From NCBI GenBank assembly GCA_016893485.2, contig JAFEKX020000001.1:1364001-1428000 (forward strand): 64,000 nt of DNA, read 5' to 3'. Below are positions 21,888 to 31,681 of the stretch, in pieces. The notes beneath the pieces are model-generated. The model had not been told where the DNA came from, did not search any database, and saw nothing but the letters and a program-made list of their open reading frames with translations. The stretch is from Streptomyces sp. P3. GTDB lineage: Bacteria > Actinomycetota > Actinomycetes > Streptomycetales > Streptomycetaceae. The position numbers and the translations under genes were made by a program. Positions within the stretch are counted from its first letter, which is position 1; every line of letters begins with the position of its first letter.

Positions 21888-21987
21888 TCCCTCACTCCCG
21901 CAGTTATCCGGAACCTCGGTGCTACGATCCTCTTTTAAGTCCCGGAAACTTGCGGACGGTATCGGCGCGACCGCCGAGGGGATGAAC

Positions 21988-22893
21988 ATGACTGCAGCTC
22001 AACCGGAATACGCTCCCTCCGGCTCGGACGTACTGAGCCTTCAGCGCGGTGGTCCGACCGTCCAGCGCATCATGCTGGGCACCCGCCTGCGCCGCCTGCG
22101 GGAGTCCCTCAACATCACCCGGGACACCGCCGCTTCGGCGATACGCGCCTCCGACGCCAAGCTCTGCCGCATGGAGCTGGGCCGCGTCGGCTTCAAGGAG
22201 CGCGACGTCGCCGACCTGTTGACCCTCTACGGCCTCCAAGCGCCGGACGTGCGCCAGGAGTTCCTGGACTCGGTCCGCCGTGCCAACGAACCAGGCTGGT
22301 GGCGCGCGTACGGCGACGCCTTCCCGACCTGGTTCGAGCAGCACCTGGGTCTGGAGGAGGCGACCTCCCTGATCCGCACGTACGAAGTCCAGTTCATTCC
22401 CGGCCTGTTGCAGACCGCCGCGTACGCCGAGGCCGTCATCCGGCTCGGCCGTCCCGTCGACACCCCGGACTCGATCCAGCGCCGTGTCGAACTCCGCATG
22501 ACCCGGCAGGAGTTGCTCACCCGGCCCGGCGCGCCGAAGCTGTGGGTCGTGGTGGACGAGGCCGCGCTGCGCCGTCCGCTCGGCGGGACCGAGGTGATGC
22601 GCGAACAGCTGCGGCACCTCATCGAGACCTCGGCGCTGCCGAACGTCACGCTTCAGGTGCTGCCGTTCCACGTGGGCGGCCACGCCGCCGCGGGCGGTCC
22701 GATCACCGTGCTGCGCTTCCCGGTGCCGGACCTGCCGGACGTCGTCTACCTCGAACAGCTCACCAGTGCCCTCTACTTGGACAAGCCCGACGAGGTCGAC
22801 CGCTACCTCGCGGTCATGGACCGTCTGAGCCTGGTGGCCTCACCGGCCCCCGAGTCGGTGGAGTTCTTGGAGAAGCTCCTCAAGGACATGTGA
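21988..22893 (+). CDS. XRE-family regulator with DUF5753 (WhiJ-like)
   Basis: An intact 301-aa protein. The N-terminal helix-turn-helix (about residues 25-80) reads LGTRLRRLRESLNITRDTAA, then SDAKLCRMELGRVGFKERDV. The DUF5753 domain fills the rest: WWRAYGDAFPTWFEQHLGLE, IRTYEVQFIPGLLQTAAYAE, RRVELRMTRQELLTR and ITVLRFPVPDLPDVVYLEQL. Start ATG 21988 has GAGGGG 6-7 nt upstream; ATG 21982 would leave no spacing. It probably binds the TGCAATTGCA sites upstream of the DUF397 gene. Confidence 0.9.
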   Translation: MTAAQPEYAPSGSDVLSLQRGGPTVQRIMLGTRLRRLRESLNITRDTAASAIRASDAKLCRMELGRVGFKERDVADLLTLYGLQAPDVRQEFLDSVRRANEPGWWRAYGDAFPTWFEQHLGLEEATSLIRTYEVQFIPGLLQTAAYAEAVIRLGRPVDTPDSIQRRVELRMTRQELLTRPGAPKLWVVVDEAALRRPLGGTEVMREQLRHLIETSALPNVTLQVLPFHVGGHAAAGGPITVLRFPVPDLPDVVYLEQLTSALYLDKPDEVDRYLAVMDRLSLVASPAPESVEFLEKLLKDM

Positions 22894-22913
22894 GGACGGG
22901 CGGCCCCGGCCGC

Positions 22914-23135
22914 TCAGACCCGCGACCGGTACAGCCCGAACTCCCCCGATCCTCCGGCATCCCGGGCCACCGTCACCCGAACCCACCAGCGCCGGACGCG
23001 CACCGGCGCGGCCGGGTGTCACCGGCACGGTGTTGGCGCCGGTGAGACCGTCGTTCCAGATGCGCAGCTTCCTGCCCTTGCTCGCGGCGTACGCCTGGAC
23101 GTGGTTGATGAAGTCGATGTACGCGTCCGGCCCTT
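22914..23135 (-). pseudogene. Remnant of a GH20-like secreted hexosaminidase
   Basis: On the minus strand a short stretch reads YIDFINHVQAYAASKGRKL then RIWNDGL, which resembles the strand around the catalytic region of GH20 beta-N-acetylhexosaminidases. It then runs into a tail ending FGLYRSRV and a stop. Most of a catalytic domain (several hundred residues) and any signal peptide are absent, so this is a deletion remnant rather than a one-base error. The family call is by resemblance only. Confidence 0.4.
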
Positions 23136-23220
23136 GACCTTCCGCAACCAACATCCCTGGACATCCACGCCCGGTCACCCCTCGACGCACCGCCCCTCCC
23201 GAGGCACAGTTCTCCCTACA

Positions 23221-23232
23221 TACTCGCGAGTA
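23221..23232. promoter_or_regulatory. TetR-type palindrome upstream of amidase
   Basis: TACTCGCGAGTA is a perfect 12-bp palindrome ending 18 bp before the amidase start, overlapping the likely promoter or leader. Such sites are often bound by TetR-family repressors in Streptomyces. No TetR gene is in this window. Confidence 0.4.
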
Positions 23233-23250
23233 GTGAGAAGGAGCGCGCCC

Positions 23251-24632
23251 GTGACCAGCTGGGTCGGCCGTACCGCCGTCGAGATCGCCGCCGCCGTACG
23301 GGAGAAGCGGGTCACGCCGCGTGAGGTGGTGGCCGAGCATCTCGCGCGGATCGAGCGGCTGGACGGGCGGGTCGGGGCGTTCCGGGTGGTGCGGGCGGAG
23401 GCGGCGCTCGCGGAGGCCGACGCGGTGGGCGCGCGGGACGATCTGGCCCAACTGCCTCTGGCGGGCGTGCCGGTGGCCGTCAAGGACAACCTCCCGGTGA
23501 CCGGCGAGTCCAACCGGGTCGGTTCCGCCGCGACCCCGGACACCCCCGCCGACCATGACCATGTCACCGTGGCCCGGCTGCGGGCGGCGGGCGCGATCGT
23601 CGTGGGGCTCACCAACGTGCCCGAGCTGTGCATCTTCGGGACGACCGAGGGCGTGCACGGGACCTCCCGCAACCCGTGGGACACCACCCGTACCGCGGGC
23701 GGCTCATCGGGCGGCAGTGCCGCCGCCGTGGCCGCGGGCATGGTGCCGATCGCGCTCGGCAACGACGGCATGGGCTCGCTGCGCATCCCCGCGGCCAACT
23801 GCGGCCTGGTCACGATCAAGCCGGGCTTCGGGGTCGTACCGGCCGGAATCGGTGACGGTGACTGGTTCGGAATGTCCGAGAACGGACCCCTGGCGACGAC
23901 CGTCGAGGACGCCCGGGTGATGTTTTCGGTCATCGCGGACATCGAGGTCGTACGCCCGGACAGGCCCACCCCTCGGAGGATCGCGGCCTCCGTGCGCAGC
24001 CCGCTCACGGGAGTGGCCATCAGCAAGCCGTATACGACCGCCGTACGGGAGGCGGCCGGGCTGCTGAACCGGGCCGGGCACACCGTGCAGCGCGCAGATC
24101 CGCCGTATCCGCTCTCCCTGAGCACGACCTCGCTCGCGCACTGGACGGCGGGCACGTCGGTGGACGCGGCGGGGCTCGACCCGCGGAAGCTGACGCGGCG
24201 GAGCCGGGTGCACGCGGCGATCGGGCGGCGGTTCGTGAAGGGCGTCCGTACCGGCAGGGCCCGGGAGCAGTTGCGGGAGCGGCTGGCACCGTTCTTCGCC
24301 GAGCACGACATCCTGCTGACGGCGGCGCTGGCCCGTCGCTCCCCCAAGGCCGGCCCGTGGCACGAGCGGGGCTGGCTGCGGAACGTGCTGGCGAACACCA
24401 ACTACTCGCCGATGACGCCCCTTGGAACCTCACCGGCTGGCCGGCGATGTCGGTCCCGTTCGGCACCCTGCCCTCCGGCGCGCCCTGCGCCGTACAGCTG
24501 GTGGGGCGGCCGGGGTCGGAGGCGGCGCTGCTGGAGCTGGCCGGGGAGCTGGAGAAGCTGCGGCCCTGGCAGCGGACCGCGCCGCTCGACCAGAAGGTGC
24601 CGCCAGGCGTTCCTACAGGGCGCGATGCATGA
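23251..24632 (+). CDS. Amidase signature family hydrolase
   Basis: Reconstructed length is 460 aa. The catalytic Lys is in VPVAVKDNLPVTGE, and the cis-Ser/Ser pair in TAGGSSGGSAAAVAAGM. The usual GxDxGGSxRxPA stretch is changed to NDGMGSLRIPAANCG, with Met in place of a Gly. It starts at GTG 23251 with AAGGAG upstream. A missing G near 24417 precedes the C-terminal WNLTGWPAMSVPFG. Amide-bond hydrolysis is expected; substrate is unknown. The end overlaps the convergent GNAT gene by 20 bp. Confidence 0.88.
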
Positions 24633-25094
24633 CGTGCAGGCCGACGCGGCCGTCGCGGGGATGGTCGTAGGCGTCGGGCACCGTGCCCAGGATCGTGAAG
24701 CCGAGGGAGAGCCAGAGGCCGACGGCCGGGTTGGTCTCGACGACGGCGTTGAAGACCATGCCGCGGAAGCCCTGGTCGCGGGCGGTGGTGAGGATGTGTT
24801 CGGCGAGGGCGCGGCCGATGCCGCGGCCTCCGTGGTCGGGGTCGACCATGAAGCCGGCATTGGCGATGCGGTCGGCGGGGCCGCCGTAGTTCGGGTGACG
24901 TAGGCCGAGCCGACGACCGTGCCGGTCTCGTCCTCGGCGACGTACACGCGCTTCGGCGGGCTCGTCCACAGGGCCCGGGCCGCCTCTTCCGAGGTGTCCC
25001 GGGCCCAGGTGTAGGTGTCGCCGGCGGCGACGATCCGGTGCCAGAAAGGCCAGATCCGCGGCCAGTCGTCGGCCGCGGCTTCTCTGATCAGCAT
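24613..25094 (-). CDS. GNAT-family N-acetyltransferase
   Basis: Reconstructed length is 160 aa. The fold is recognisable: IREAAADDWPRIWPFWHRIV at the start, the acetyl-CoA loop DPDHGGRGIGRALAEHIL, then VVETNPAVGLWLSLGFTILG and VGLHVMHRAL at the end. Related proteins acetylate small toxic molecules or amines; target unknown. Start is ATG 25094 with AAGGA upstream. A missing C near 24891 breaks the middle. A 12-bp inverted repeat covers the start codon and ribosome site, which may dampen translation. Confidence 0.85.
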
Positions 25095-25120
25095 GGGCGT
25101 GATCCTTCCACGCCCATGCT
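25090..25120. promoter_or_regulatory. Inverted repeat over the GNAT start codon
   Basis: AGCATGGGCGTG and CACGCCCATGCT form a perfect 12-bp stem around ATCCTTC. On the minus strand the loop holds the GNAT ribosome site (GAAGGAT) and one arm holds its ATG. It could be a translational regulator of GNAT, or a terminator for the gene upstream at 25149-25322. Confidence 0.5.
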
Positions 25121-25148
25121 GTCGGCGATCGCGAAGGGTCCTGTGGGG

Positions 25149-25322
25149 TCAGTCCACGCTGGGCAGGATGTGGGGCTCGGCGAGGTCGTCCTCGTAGCCC
25201 GCGAGTCGGATGGGGGCGGACCGTGCCCACACGGCCAGGCTGCCGAGCTCGTCGGACCGGCGGCCCGCACGCTCCGTGTGTTCCTTGGGGCGTTGCTCGC
25301 GATTCGTCTTCTCCGGTGTCAC
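25149..25322 (-). CDS. Small conserved hypothetical protein
   Basis: A 57-aa ORF from GTG 25322 with an AAGGAG site 8 nt upstream. It is polar at the start (TPEKTNREQRPKEH) and ends with ELGSLAVWARSAPIRLAGYE then EPHILPSVD. I recall similar short proteins in Streptomyces but know no function. There is no signal peptide or membrane segment. Confidence 0.5.
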   Translation of the reverse strand: MTPEKTNREQRPKEHTERAGRRSDELGSLAVWARSAPIRLAGYEDDLAEPHILPSVD

Positions 25323-25781
25323 CGCGCACTCCTTATGTGTCGGGTCACCCTCGGGGCGCACCGGCCGGTCATCGGTCCGGTACCTGGCCCGCTCGGGCGT
25401 GGGTTCAAGGCAGTTCGGACGCGGTGGCGCCGGTTACTCGTGTGAGAGCAGGCCAGTGTGACCGGCTTGCCCGGGACGGACCATGGGTGTGGGTGGGACC
25501 CCTTGTCGCTGTCCGTCCGCCTCAGGTTAACCAAATGAGCGGGCCGCCGCTCGATGGGGCCGAAAACATGGTGTAAAGAATAGGTACATGCAGCCATCGG
25601 TTCTGACCTGCCCGGACCCCGGCCTGCCCGAGCGGCCCCGGTGCCGTGCACTTTTCATGATGCTCTCCCTCCTCGGCTCTCGCCCTGCGTGGTGGCTGAT
25701 CGTCGAGCGCGCTCGGCCCTGAAGGTCCGGGGCCGTGGCTGTTTGCCGACCTTCCTGCCGCGAACCCCTACCAGGGCAACA
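25323..25781. other. Intergenic region, no gene supported
   Basis: About 460 bp between the small hypothetical gene and the end of the LuxR-type gene. Open frames here lack ribosome sites and recognisable motifs. AT content rises around 25535-25600 (TTAACCAAATGAGC, AATAGGTACATG), as in a promoter region, probably for the minus-strand small gene. Confidence 0.5.
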
Positions 25782-26168
25782 TCACGAGAACCGCTCGTGA
25801 CGCAGAGCGGAGGCTGGTCTGCGGTGGCGGAAGACTGGGAGGAAAGCCGAGTTGGGCGGCAGCGTCGATGGCTCCGCGCGTGACCCACTTCCGCGGCTGT
25901 CGTCCGCCACCCGTCCCGGCTGAGGACCAGGTTCTTCGGCCGCCCACTCATCGTCCAGACGCAAGGCATACATGAGCAGTTGCATGCGACTGCGTGCACC
26001 GGTCTTGGCGCGAATACGCCGGAAGTAGGTGTCGACGGTGTGCCGACTGATCTGCATGCGTTTCGCAATCGCGTAGTACGTCAGCCCGTCGGCCATGTGC
26101 GCCAGCACCTGCCGTTCCTGCCGGCTGAGCGACGTCGAAGCACCATCGGCGATCTCATCCATTCGCAT
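25782..26168 (-). CDS. Single-domain LuxR-type regulator (GerE helix-turn-helix)
   Basis: An intact 128-aa protein. The LuxR C-terminal DNA-binding domain covers about residues 10-70: SLSRQERQVLAHMADGLTYY, then AIAKRMQISRHTVDTYFRRI. There is no receiver or sensor domain before it. The tail after residue 75 is low-complexity. Start ATG 26168 (or 26162) has GGAAGG upstream. Stand-alone GerE proteins near biosynthetic clusters often activate them, and this one sits directly before the peptide cluster; that role is inferred. It is transcribed away from the cluster. Confidence 0.82.
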   Translation of the reverse strand: MRMDEIADGASTSLSRQERQVLAHMADGLTYYAIAKRMQISRHTVDTYFRRIRAKTGARSRMQLLMYALRLDDEWAAEEPGPQPGRVADDSRGSGSRAEPSTLPPNSAFLPVFRHRRPASALRHERFS

Positions 26169-27031
26169 ACCGCCTTCCTGGTCGTCGAGGGCGTGCCATC
26201 GGCCCTCGGCCCTCGGCGGAGGGCGTACACATCGCACATCTCGCACGCAGAGGTAGGGACCCGAGCCGGCCACACGAAGCGACTGGTGCGTTCCGCTCGC
26301 TCCTCGCACGTTGAATCCTCACGGAGGAACAGCTCGCGGGATCTCGACCGCCCCCTCATCAAGCTGCCGGACAACAAGAGGACAAGACACGTAACGGGAA
26401 AAGGGAACAAAGGACTGCAACTGTCGATGAAGCCTGCGACCGCTGAACCACCGGAGAAGACAGCTCGTCCCGATCGTCGTCCAGGGCGGTGCGTCCCGCG
26501 ACCGGGCGATCGGCAGCCGCGGCAGAAACACGGGCCTGACCGCCCTGACCGTATCCGGTGCCCTCACATCCCGGCCGGAATAATCAGCAGCGGGTAGGGT
26601 CGCTGCGAGTTCCCGTCTGCCGAATTGGCTGATTGATATGCCGAACATCGCCCGACCGAAGAATGCTGCCGGTCGGAATCCTCAGGCGTAGGACGGCAAT
26701 AGTGCCATGTAAACGCCGACCGGTCACCGCACGCCATGGATGCGACCGGCGCCGCGCCGCAACGGAGTTGCGCGTCCCCGGAAGTCGGGATCGATGCCGC
26801 GTCAGCGGGACAGGATCAACTCGCTCACCAGGCACGACGCGGTCAGGCGCCCGCTGTGTCACGTACTTGCGTTACTTGCGCCGGCCGCACCGATGCGGAT
26901 CTAATCAATCCGGTCAACTCGGTCCGTTCCCTGCCGGTTTCACCCGGCGAATGCATCACTCGTACCAGTACCGGACGCGCCCTTCCCTCATTCTTCCATT
27001 CTTCAAAACCTTATACCCCGGGGTTTTCGTC
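26169..27031. other. Long regulatory gap before the peptide cluster
   Basis: About 860 bp between the LuxR-type gene and the first biosynthetic gene. No coding frame with motif support was found on either strand. The segment from about 26580 to 27030 is notably AT-richer than the neighbours (GGCTGATTGATATG; CATTCTTCAAAACC), as expected for a divergent promoter region driving the regulator leftwards and the cluster rightwards. Confidence 0.55.
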
Positions 27032-28190
27032 GTGCCGCAGACTCGAATGTATTCCAACTCATCCTTGTCCGAGAAACCACCGGTGCTCGAAGAGTGGTAC
27101 CGGCGTCACCTCGACCGAGCGAAACGGGACATCAGTTCCAGCGGAGTGTTTCCCTACACGTACGCCGAGATGCGTCGGCTGACCGGTCTCGGTGCGACGG
27201 ACCTCGACGACGTACTGGTCGACGACAGCACCTCTCAGGGATCGCCCGAACTGCGCCAGGCCATCGCCGACCGCTATCTGGCGGGCCGGGCCGAACGGGG
27301 TCATGGTCACCCACGGCTCCAGTGAGGCGATCGCCCTCACCCTGGCGACACTCCTCCGACCGGGTGACCTCGTGGTGCTGCCGGACATGCTGTACCACGC
27401 GCTGGTCCACTATCCCGAACTGGCCGACTGCCGGCTGCGCTCCCTGCCCCTGGACGACTTCACCGCTGCCGGGACCGATCCCGGAGCCATGGACCGGGCG
27501 ATCCCGCCGGACACCCGGGCAGTCATCGTCAACTTCCCGCACAACCCCACCGGCGCGACGCTGACTCCGGCCGCGTACCGACGGCTCGTCGACCGGGTGC
27601 GGGAGGTGGGAGCGGTTCTGGTGTGGGACGCGGCGACCGCGGAGATCTCCTGGATCGGCCCGGTCCTGCCGGATCCAGGTCTGGAACATCCGGACACCAT
27701 CAGCTACGGCACGTTCTCCAAGGCCTTCGGGCTGCCGGGCCTGCGGGTGGGATGGTGCACGGCCCCTCCCGAACTGATCGAGCGCAGTTTCGCCCTGCGT
27801 GACCGCAGCACCCTGTTCCTGTCCCCGATCGTGGAGGCGATCGCCACGGCGGCCATGCGCGCGGCGGACGCCCTCGTCGAGCCGGGGCGCGACCGGGCTC
27901 GTAGCAACCTCTCCGTGCTGGAGCGGTGGGTCGCGGAACACGAGGGGCTGGTGTCCTGGAAGCCGCCGCAGGGCGGGGTGTGCTGTCTGCTGGAGTTGCC
28001 CGGCGTCACGGACTCGGAGCGGTTCTGCCTCGAACTCCTCGATCAGGACGGGACGTTGCTCGTTCCCGGTACCGCGTTCGGGCGTGAGGGCACCGTCCGA
28101 CTCGGCTTCGGCGGTGGTGAGAAGGACTTCACCGACGGACTGACGTCCCTCTCCAGGCTGCTGCGCGCCGGAGGAGGACCGCGTCGATGA
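27032..28190 (+). CDS. Capreomycidine synthase-like PLP enzyme (VioD family)
   Basis: Reconstructed length is 385 aa, a fold-type I aminotransferase-like protein. It matches VioD (viomycin) closely in memory: LEEWYRRHLDRAKRDISSSG then VFPYTYAEMRRL, VMVTHGSSEAIALTLATLLR, VIVNFPHNPTGA, and the PLP Lys in SYGTFSKAFGLPGLRVGWC. VioD closes 3-hydroxyarginine to capreomycidine by beta-elimination and cyclisation. The VioC-like hydroxylase two genes on supplies that substrate. Start is GTG 27032 or ATG 27047. One extra G lies near 27290. The stop overlaps the next start (ATGA). Confidence 0.85.
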
Positions 28191-30078
28191 CCGCACCCGG
28201 CCCCGTCGTCGAGTCCGACGCACTGCTCGAGTTGTGGCGTACCGTCGTGGCCCGCCACGGTGGACGTGTCGCCCTCAGCGACGGGCAGCGCACCCTGACC
28301 TATCGTCAACTGGCCGCGGTAGCACAGCGGATCGCCGGCCGACTGGCCGCCGCCGGTGCTGCCCCGGGACGGCAGGTGATTCTCCAGGTGAACGCTCCCC
28401 TCGATGCCGTCGTGTGCATGGTGGGTGTGCTGGAAGCGGGTGCGGCCTTCGTCCTGCTGGAGGACGGGTTGCCGCAGGCTGCCCGGTCGGCACGGGTCGA
28501 CCGGATCGGCGCGGTGCTGTCGGCCGGCCGCGGACAGCCCGTGGACGCTCTGCCCCTGCCGTGGGTCGACCTGGCCCCGGAGCTGGACGGTGTCAAGCCG
28601 CATGGACCCGTGCCCGACGGCACCACACGCCCGGGTCCGGCGGCGTACGTGATGTTCACCTCCGGATCCACCGGTCAGCCCAAAGCGGTCGAGATCGGAC
28701 GCGACGCGCTGCACGGCTTCTCACTCGCCGCTGCGGACCGTCTCGCGCTCCGCCCCGGGGACCGGTGGCTGCAGCTGGCCTCCCTGGGCTTCGACGTGCT
28801 GATCGAGGAGGTCTTCCCGGCACTGATGACCGGGGGCACGGTGCTCTGTCGCCCCGACAGCGCGGCGCCGGATCCGCAGGAACTCCACGCCATGCTGGGC
28901 GACATGGGTGTCACGATCGTGGAGTTGTCCACCCAGTACTGGCGCGAGTACGCCCGTTGGCTCGACGTCCGCAACGAGACGACGCCACCTGGTCTGCGCC
29001 GTGTGCTCGTCGGGGGCGAACGAATGGATCCCGACGACTGGCGCCGCTGGGAACGATCAGGGCGCGCTCCCCTGGTGCACGTCTACGGGCTCACCGAGTG
29101 CACCGTCACCTCGACCATGTACGACGGACGGCTGCCCGCGGACGCCCAGGAGGTGCCCATCGGCACACCGCTCGCGAACGCCGAGGTCACCGTGCGTGGC
29201 GCCGACGGGCTACCGGTCGCGGCCGGTGAGCTCGGCGAGATCCACATCGGCGGCCCCTCACTGGCGTCGGGCTACGTGGGCGATCCGGAACAGACCTCCC
29301 GGCGGTTCGTCCCGGATCCCCGTGCACCGGAGCAGCGCCTGTACGCCACCGGGGACCGCGGCAGGATCCTGCCGGACGGCAACCTTGAGTTCAGGGGCCG
29401 CATGGACGACCAGCTCAAGGTACGAGGACACCGGCTGGAGCCCGCCTCGGTGGAACGCCTGCTCACCGCGGACCCCGAGGTGGCCCAGGCCGTGGTCCTC
29501 CTCGACATGAACACCCGGACCACCTTGTCGGCCTGCCTCGTCCCGGCCGGTCCCGTTCCGGAAGTGACCCCGGACCGTGCGCTGCCCGTCACCGGGGAGC
29601 GGCGCGAGGAGTTGCTGGCTGGCCTCGCCGCGGAGCTGCCCGACTGGGCCATCCCCGTCGGTTGTTCTGGACGGCCGAGCTGCCGAAGAACTCACACGGC
29701 AAGCTCGACCGCCATTCCCTGGACACCATGCTCGCGAGCGCGTCCCGCCCCGCCGCCGAGGCCACCGCTCCGGCGTCCGGCGCCGACGCGTCCCGCGAGC
29801 GAACCCAGGAGTCCGGGGAGGAACCGGCCCAACTGGCCGCCGTTCTCCGGCTTTTTCCGAGTGCTGCTGGGCGATCCCGGCTTCGGGCCCGACTCCGACT
29901 TCTTCGAAGGTGGCGGGCAGTCGATTCTCGCCATGCGCCTGGTCACCGAACTGCGCGCGGCCCTCCCCGTACGCCCGGACTGCGGACAAGCACCGTTTTC
30001 GACCATCCCACCCCTCGGCGGCTGGCCCACTGGATGGCCGCGGAGACCGGCCGGAGCCGGAACGCTCCCGAGCGGTAG
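28187..30078 (+). CDS. NRPS adenylation-carrier didomain (A-PCP), basic amino acid
   Basis: Reconstructed length is 630 aa. The A domain covers about residues 10-520, with A3 FTSGSTGQPKAVE, A5 YGLTECT, A7 YATGDRG and A10 Lys in PKNSHGKLDR. The PCP covers about 550-620, with the phosphopantetheine Ser in FEGGGQSILAMRL. Pocket residues read by eye: D235, V236, E239, E278, L299, G301, V322, V330, T331; two Glu side chains suggest a basic substrate such as arginine or capreomycidine. It overlaps the VioD-like gene. One-base errors lie near 29655, 29857 and 29975. Confidence 0.88.
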
Positions 30079-30118
30079 GGCGTACACCTCCCCGACGGCA
30101 GCGAAGGACTCATCCGCC

Positions 30119-31142
30119 ATGGGCACCGATCACGACCCTGTCCTGACCCTCACTCCTGACGAAGCGCGACAGACGGCCGAGCTGACGCTCCGCCTCGCGG
30201 AACGCTACGCCGGTGACGACGACCCGGAGCTGCTCCTCGACCTGCCCCGGCTCGCCACCGGGCTCCCGGTACGCACCCAGCGGTTCCTGCGTACTTTCGC
30301 GACCGAGGAGCCCACCGGTTTCGGTGTCGTCGGCGGGCACCTCTTCGATCAGGAGCGCATCGGCCCCACCCCGAGGACTGGAGCGAACGCCCGCGCCCCA
30401 ACAGGGAGTTCCCGAGGAGATCCTGGTACTGCTGTACGCGGGGCTGCTCGGAGAGCCGTTCGGGTGGACTACCCAGCAGGACGGCCGGCTGGTGCACGAC
30501 GTCTTCCCCGTCCGCAAGCACGAGCACGATCAGCTGGGCCTGGGCAGCAAGGAGCTGCTCACCTGGCACACCGAGGACGCCTTCCATCCGTACCGCGGGG
30601 ACTATCTGGTGCTCGCGTCGCTGCGCAATCCGGACCGCGTCGCCACCACGGTGGGCGAGTACGTTCCCCACGCCCTTTCACCGGCGGACCTGGAGGTGCT
30701 GTTCAAGGAGCGCTTCCACATCGCCCCCGACGCATCGCACCTGCCCAAGAACAACTCCCGCGCGTCCGACGGGGACACCGGACAGTTCGCCGCACTCGAC
30801 GAGTTCCTGCACGAGCGCAGGCCTGTGTCGGTCCTCTTCGGTCCTCGACAGGAACCGTACCTACGACTGGACCCCTATTTCATGGCGGACCCGGAGGACG
30901 ACCCCGAGGCGCGACAGGCGCTGGACAGACTGATCGCCGTCATCGACGAGGGCCTGCGCGAGGTCGCGCTGGACCAGGGTGACTGCCTGGTGATCAACAA
31001 CCACCGCGTCGTGCACGGCCGGGTGCCCTTCACCGCCCGTTTCGACGGAACGGACCGGTGGCTGAAGCGCGTCAACGTCACGCACGATCTGCGCAAGTCC
31101 CGGACCATGCGGGCCAGTTCGTCCACCCGGCTCATCGGCTGA
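30119..31142 (+). CDS. VioC-like arginine 3-hydroxylase (Fe(II)/2-oxoglutarate)
   Basis: Reconstructed length is 341 aa, the size of VioC/OrfP/AsnO-type oxygenases. The iron ligands are His and Glu in LTWHTEDAFHPYRGDY and the later His in NNHRVVHGRVPF; DRWLKRVNVTHDL holds the 2-oxoglutarate Arg. LYAGLLGEPFGWTTQQDGR and LKERF-type segments parallel VioC closely. VioC hydroxylates free L-arginine at C3. With the VioD-like enzyme this gives capreomycidine. Two C are missing, near 30371 and 30413, so the middle reads GPTPEDWSERPRPNREFPEE. Confidence 0.87.
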
Positions 31143-31150
31143 CGACGGCC

Positions 31151-31681
31151 ATGACCGACCTTCGTCCGTTCTCGGCGACCACGCCGGACCGACGGCCGGA
31201 GCTCGAACCGGCCGTCGACCGGCTGATCCCGGGCAACCTTCGGGACCGCACGGTGGACCCGCTCCCCGAGGAGTCGGCCGACGTCCTCATCTCCGCCTTC
31301 TCCGGCACCGGCACCGGCACCGGCACCGGCACGGCGGATCGGCTGCCCACCCTCGCCCGGATCACCTCCACCGACGCACCTGAGGAATCACCGATGTCAC
31401 CTCCGCGTCCGGCCGTGGTGGGCTACGGAGCCGCCGCGCGCTCCTTCCGCCTGACCGCCCTGCCGCAGGTCCCGGGACATCCGCCTCACCGCCCTGATCG
31501 GTCTCTGTGCCGACCGGGACGAAGACAGGGAGTACGGCATGAACGACCTCGCGGGGCGACGAGTCGCAGTCACCGGCGCCGGCGGCTCCATCGGCTGGAT
31601 CCGGCCCTCGAGGTCGTCCGGGTGTCCGGCTCCCCGGCCTGGGCCGCGGAGCCGCTCATCCCGCCCGCTCACCCCGACCGG
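31151..31681 (+). pseudogene. Scar with fragments of oxidoreductase and SDR genes
   Basis: From ATG 31151 an open frame encodes a hypothetical Pro/Asp-rich stretch (PAVDRLIPGNLRDRTVDPL). From about 31394 it reads PAVVGYGAAARSFRLTAL, then after removal of one extra G, LIGLCADRDEDREYG, like a Gfo/Idh/MocA N-terminus. At about 31539 it reads MNDLAGRRVAVTGAGGSIGW, the start of an SDR/epimerase Rossmann fold. Each is cut within 40 residues, so frameshift repair cannot restore a gene. It is probably a recombination scar; whether any short product is made is unknown. Confidence 0.4.
31304..31332. repeat. (GGCACC)n short tandem repeat
   Basis: Four full GGCACC units plus GGCAC encode a Gly-Thr repeat (GTGTGTGTG) in the hypothetical frame starting at 31151. 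It is a simple slippage repeat in the scar region. Confidence 0.7.

Noticed and set aside
22840..23658. Full minus-strand gene over 22840-23658
   Set aside because: Most of it opposes the well-supported amidase; only the short GH20-like stretch has any motif support.
26310..27030. Small proteins upstream of the capreomycidine synthase gene
   Set aside because: Candidate frames have no ribosome sites, no recognisable motifs and mixed codon use.
29200..30000. Long minus-strand and alternate-frame ORFs inside NRPS and catabolic genes
   Set aside because: They are Arg/Pro/Ala-rich shadow frames typical of high-GC DNA and contain no family motifs.
31304..31332. GGCACC tandem repeat as a CRISPR-like or regulatory array
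   Set aside because: Units are directly adjacent with no spacers; it is a simple hexanucleotide repeat.
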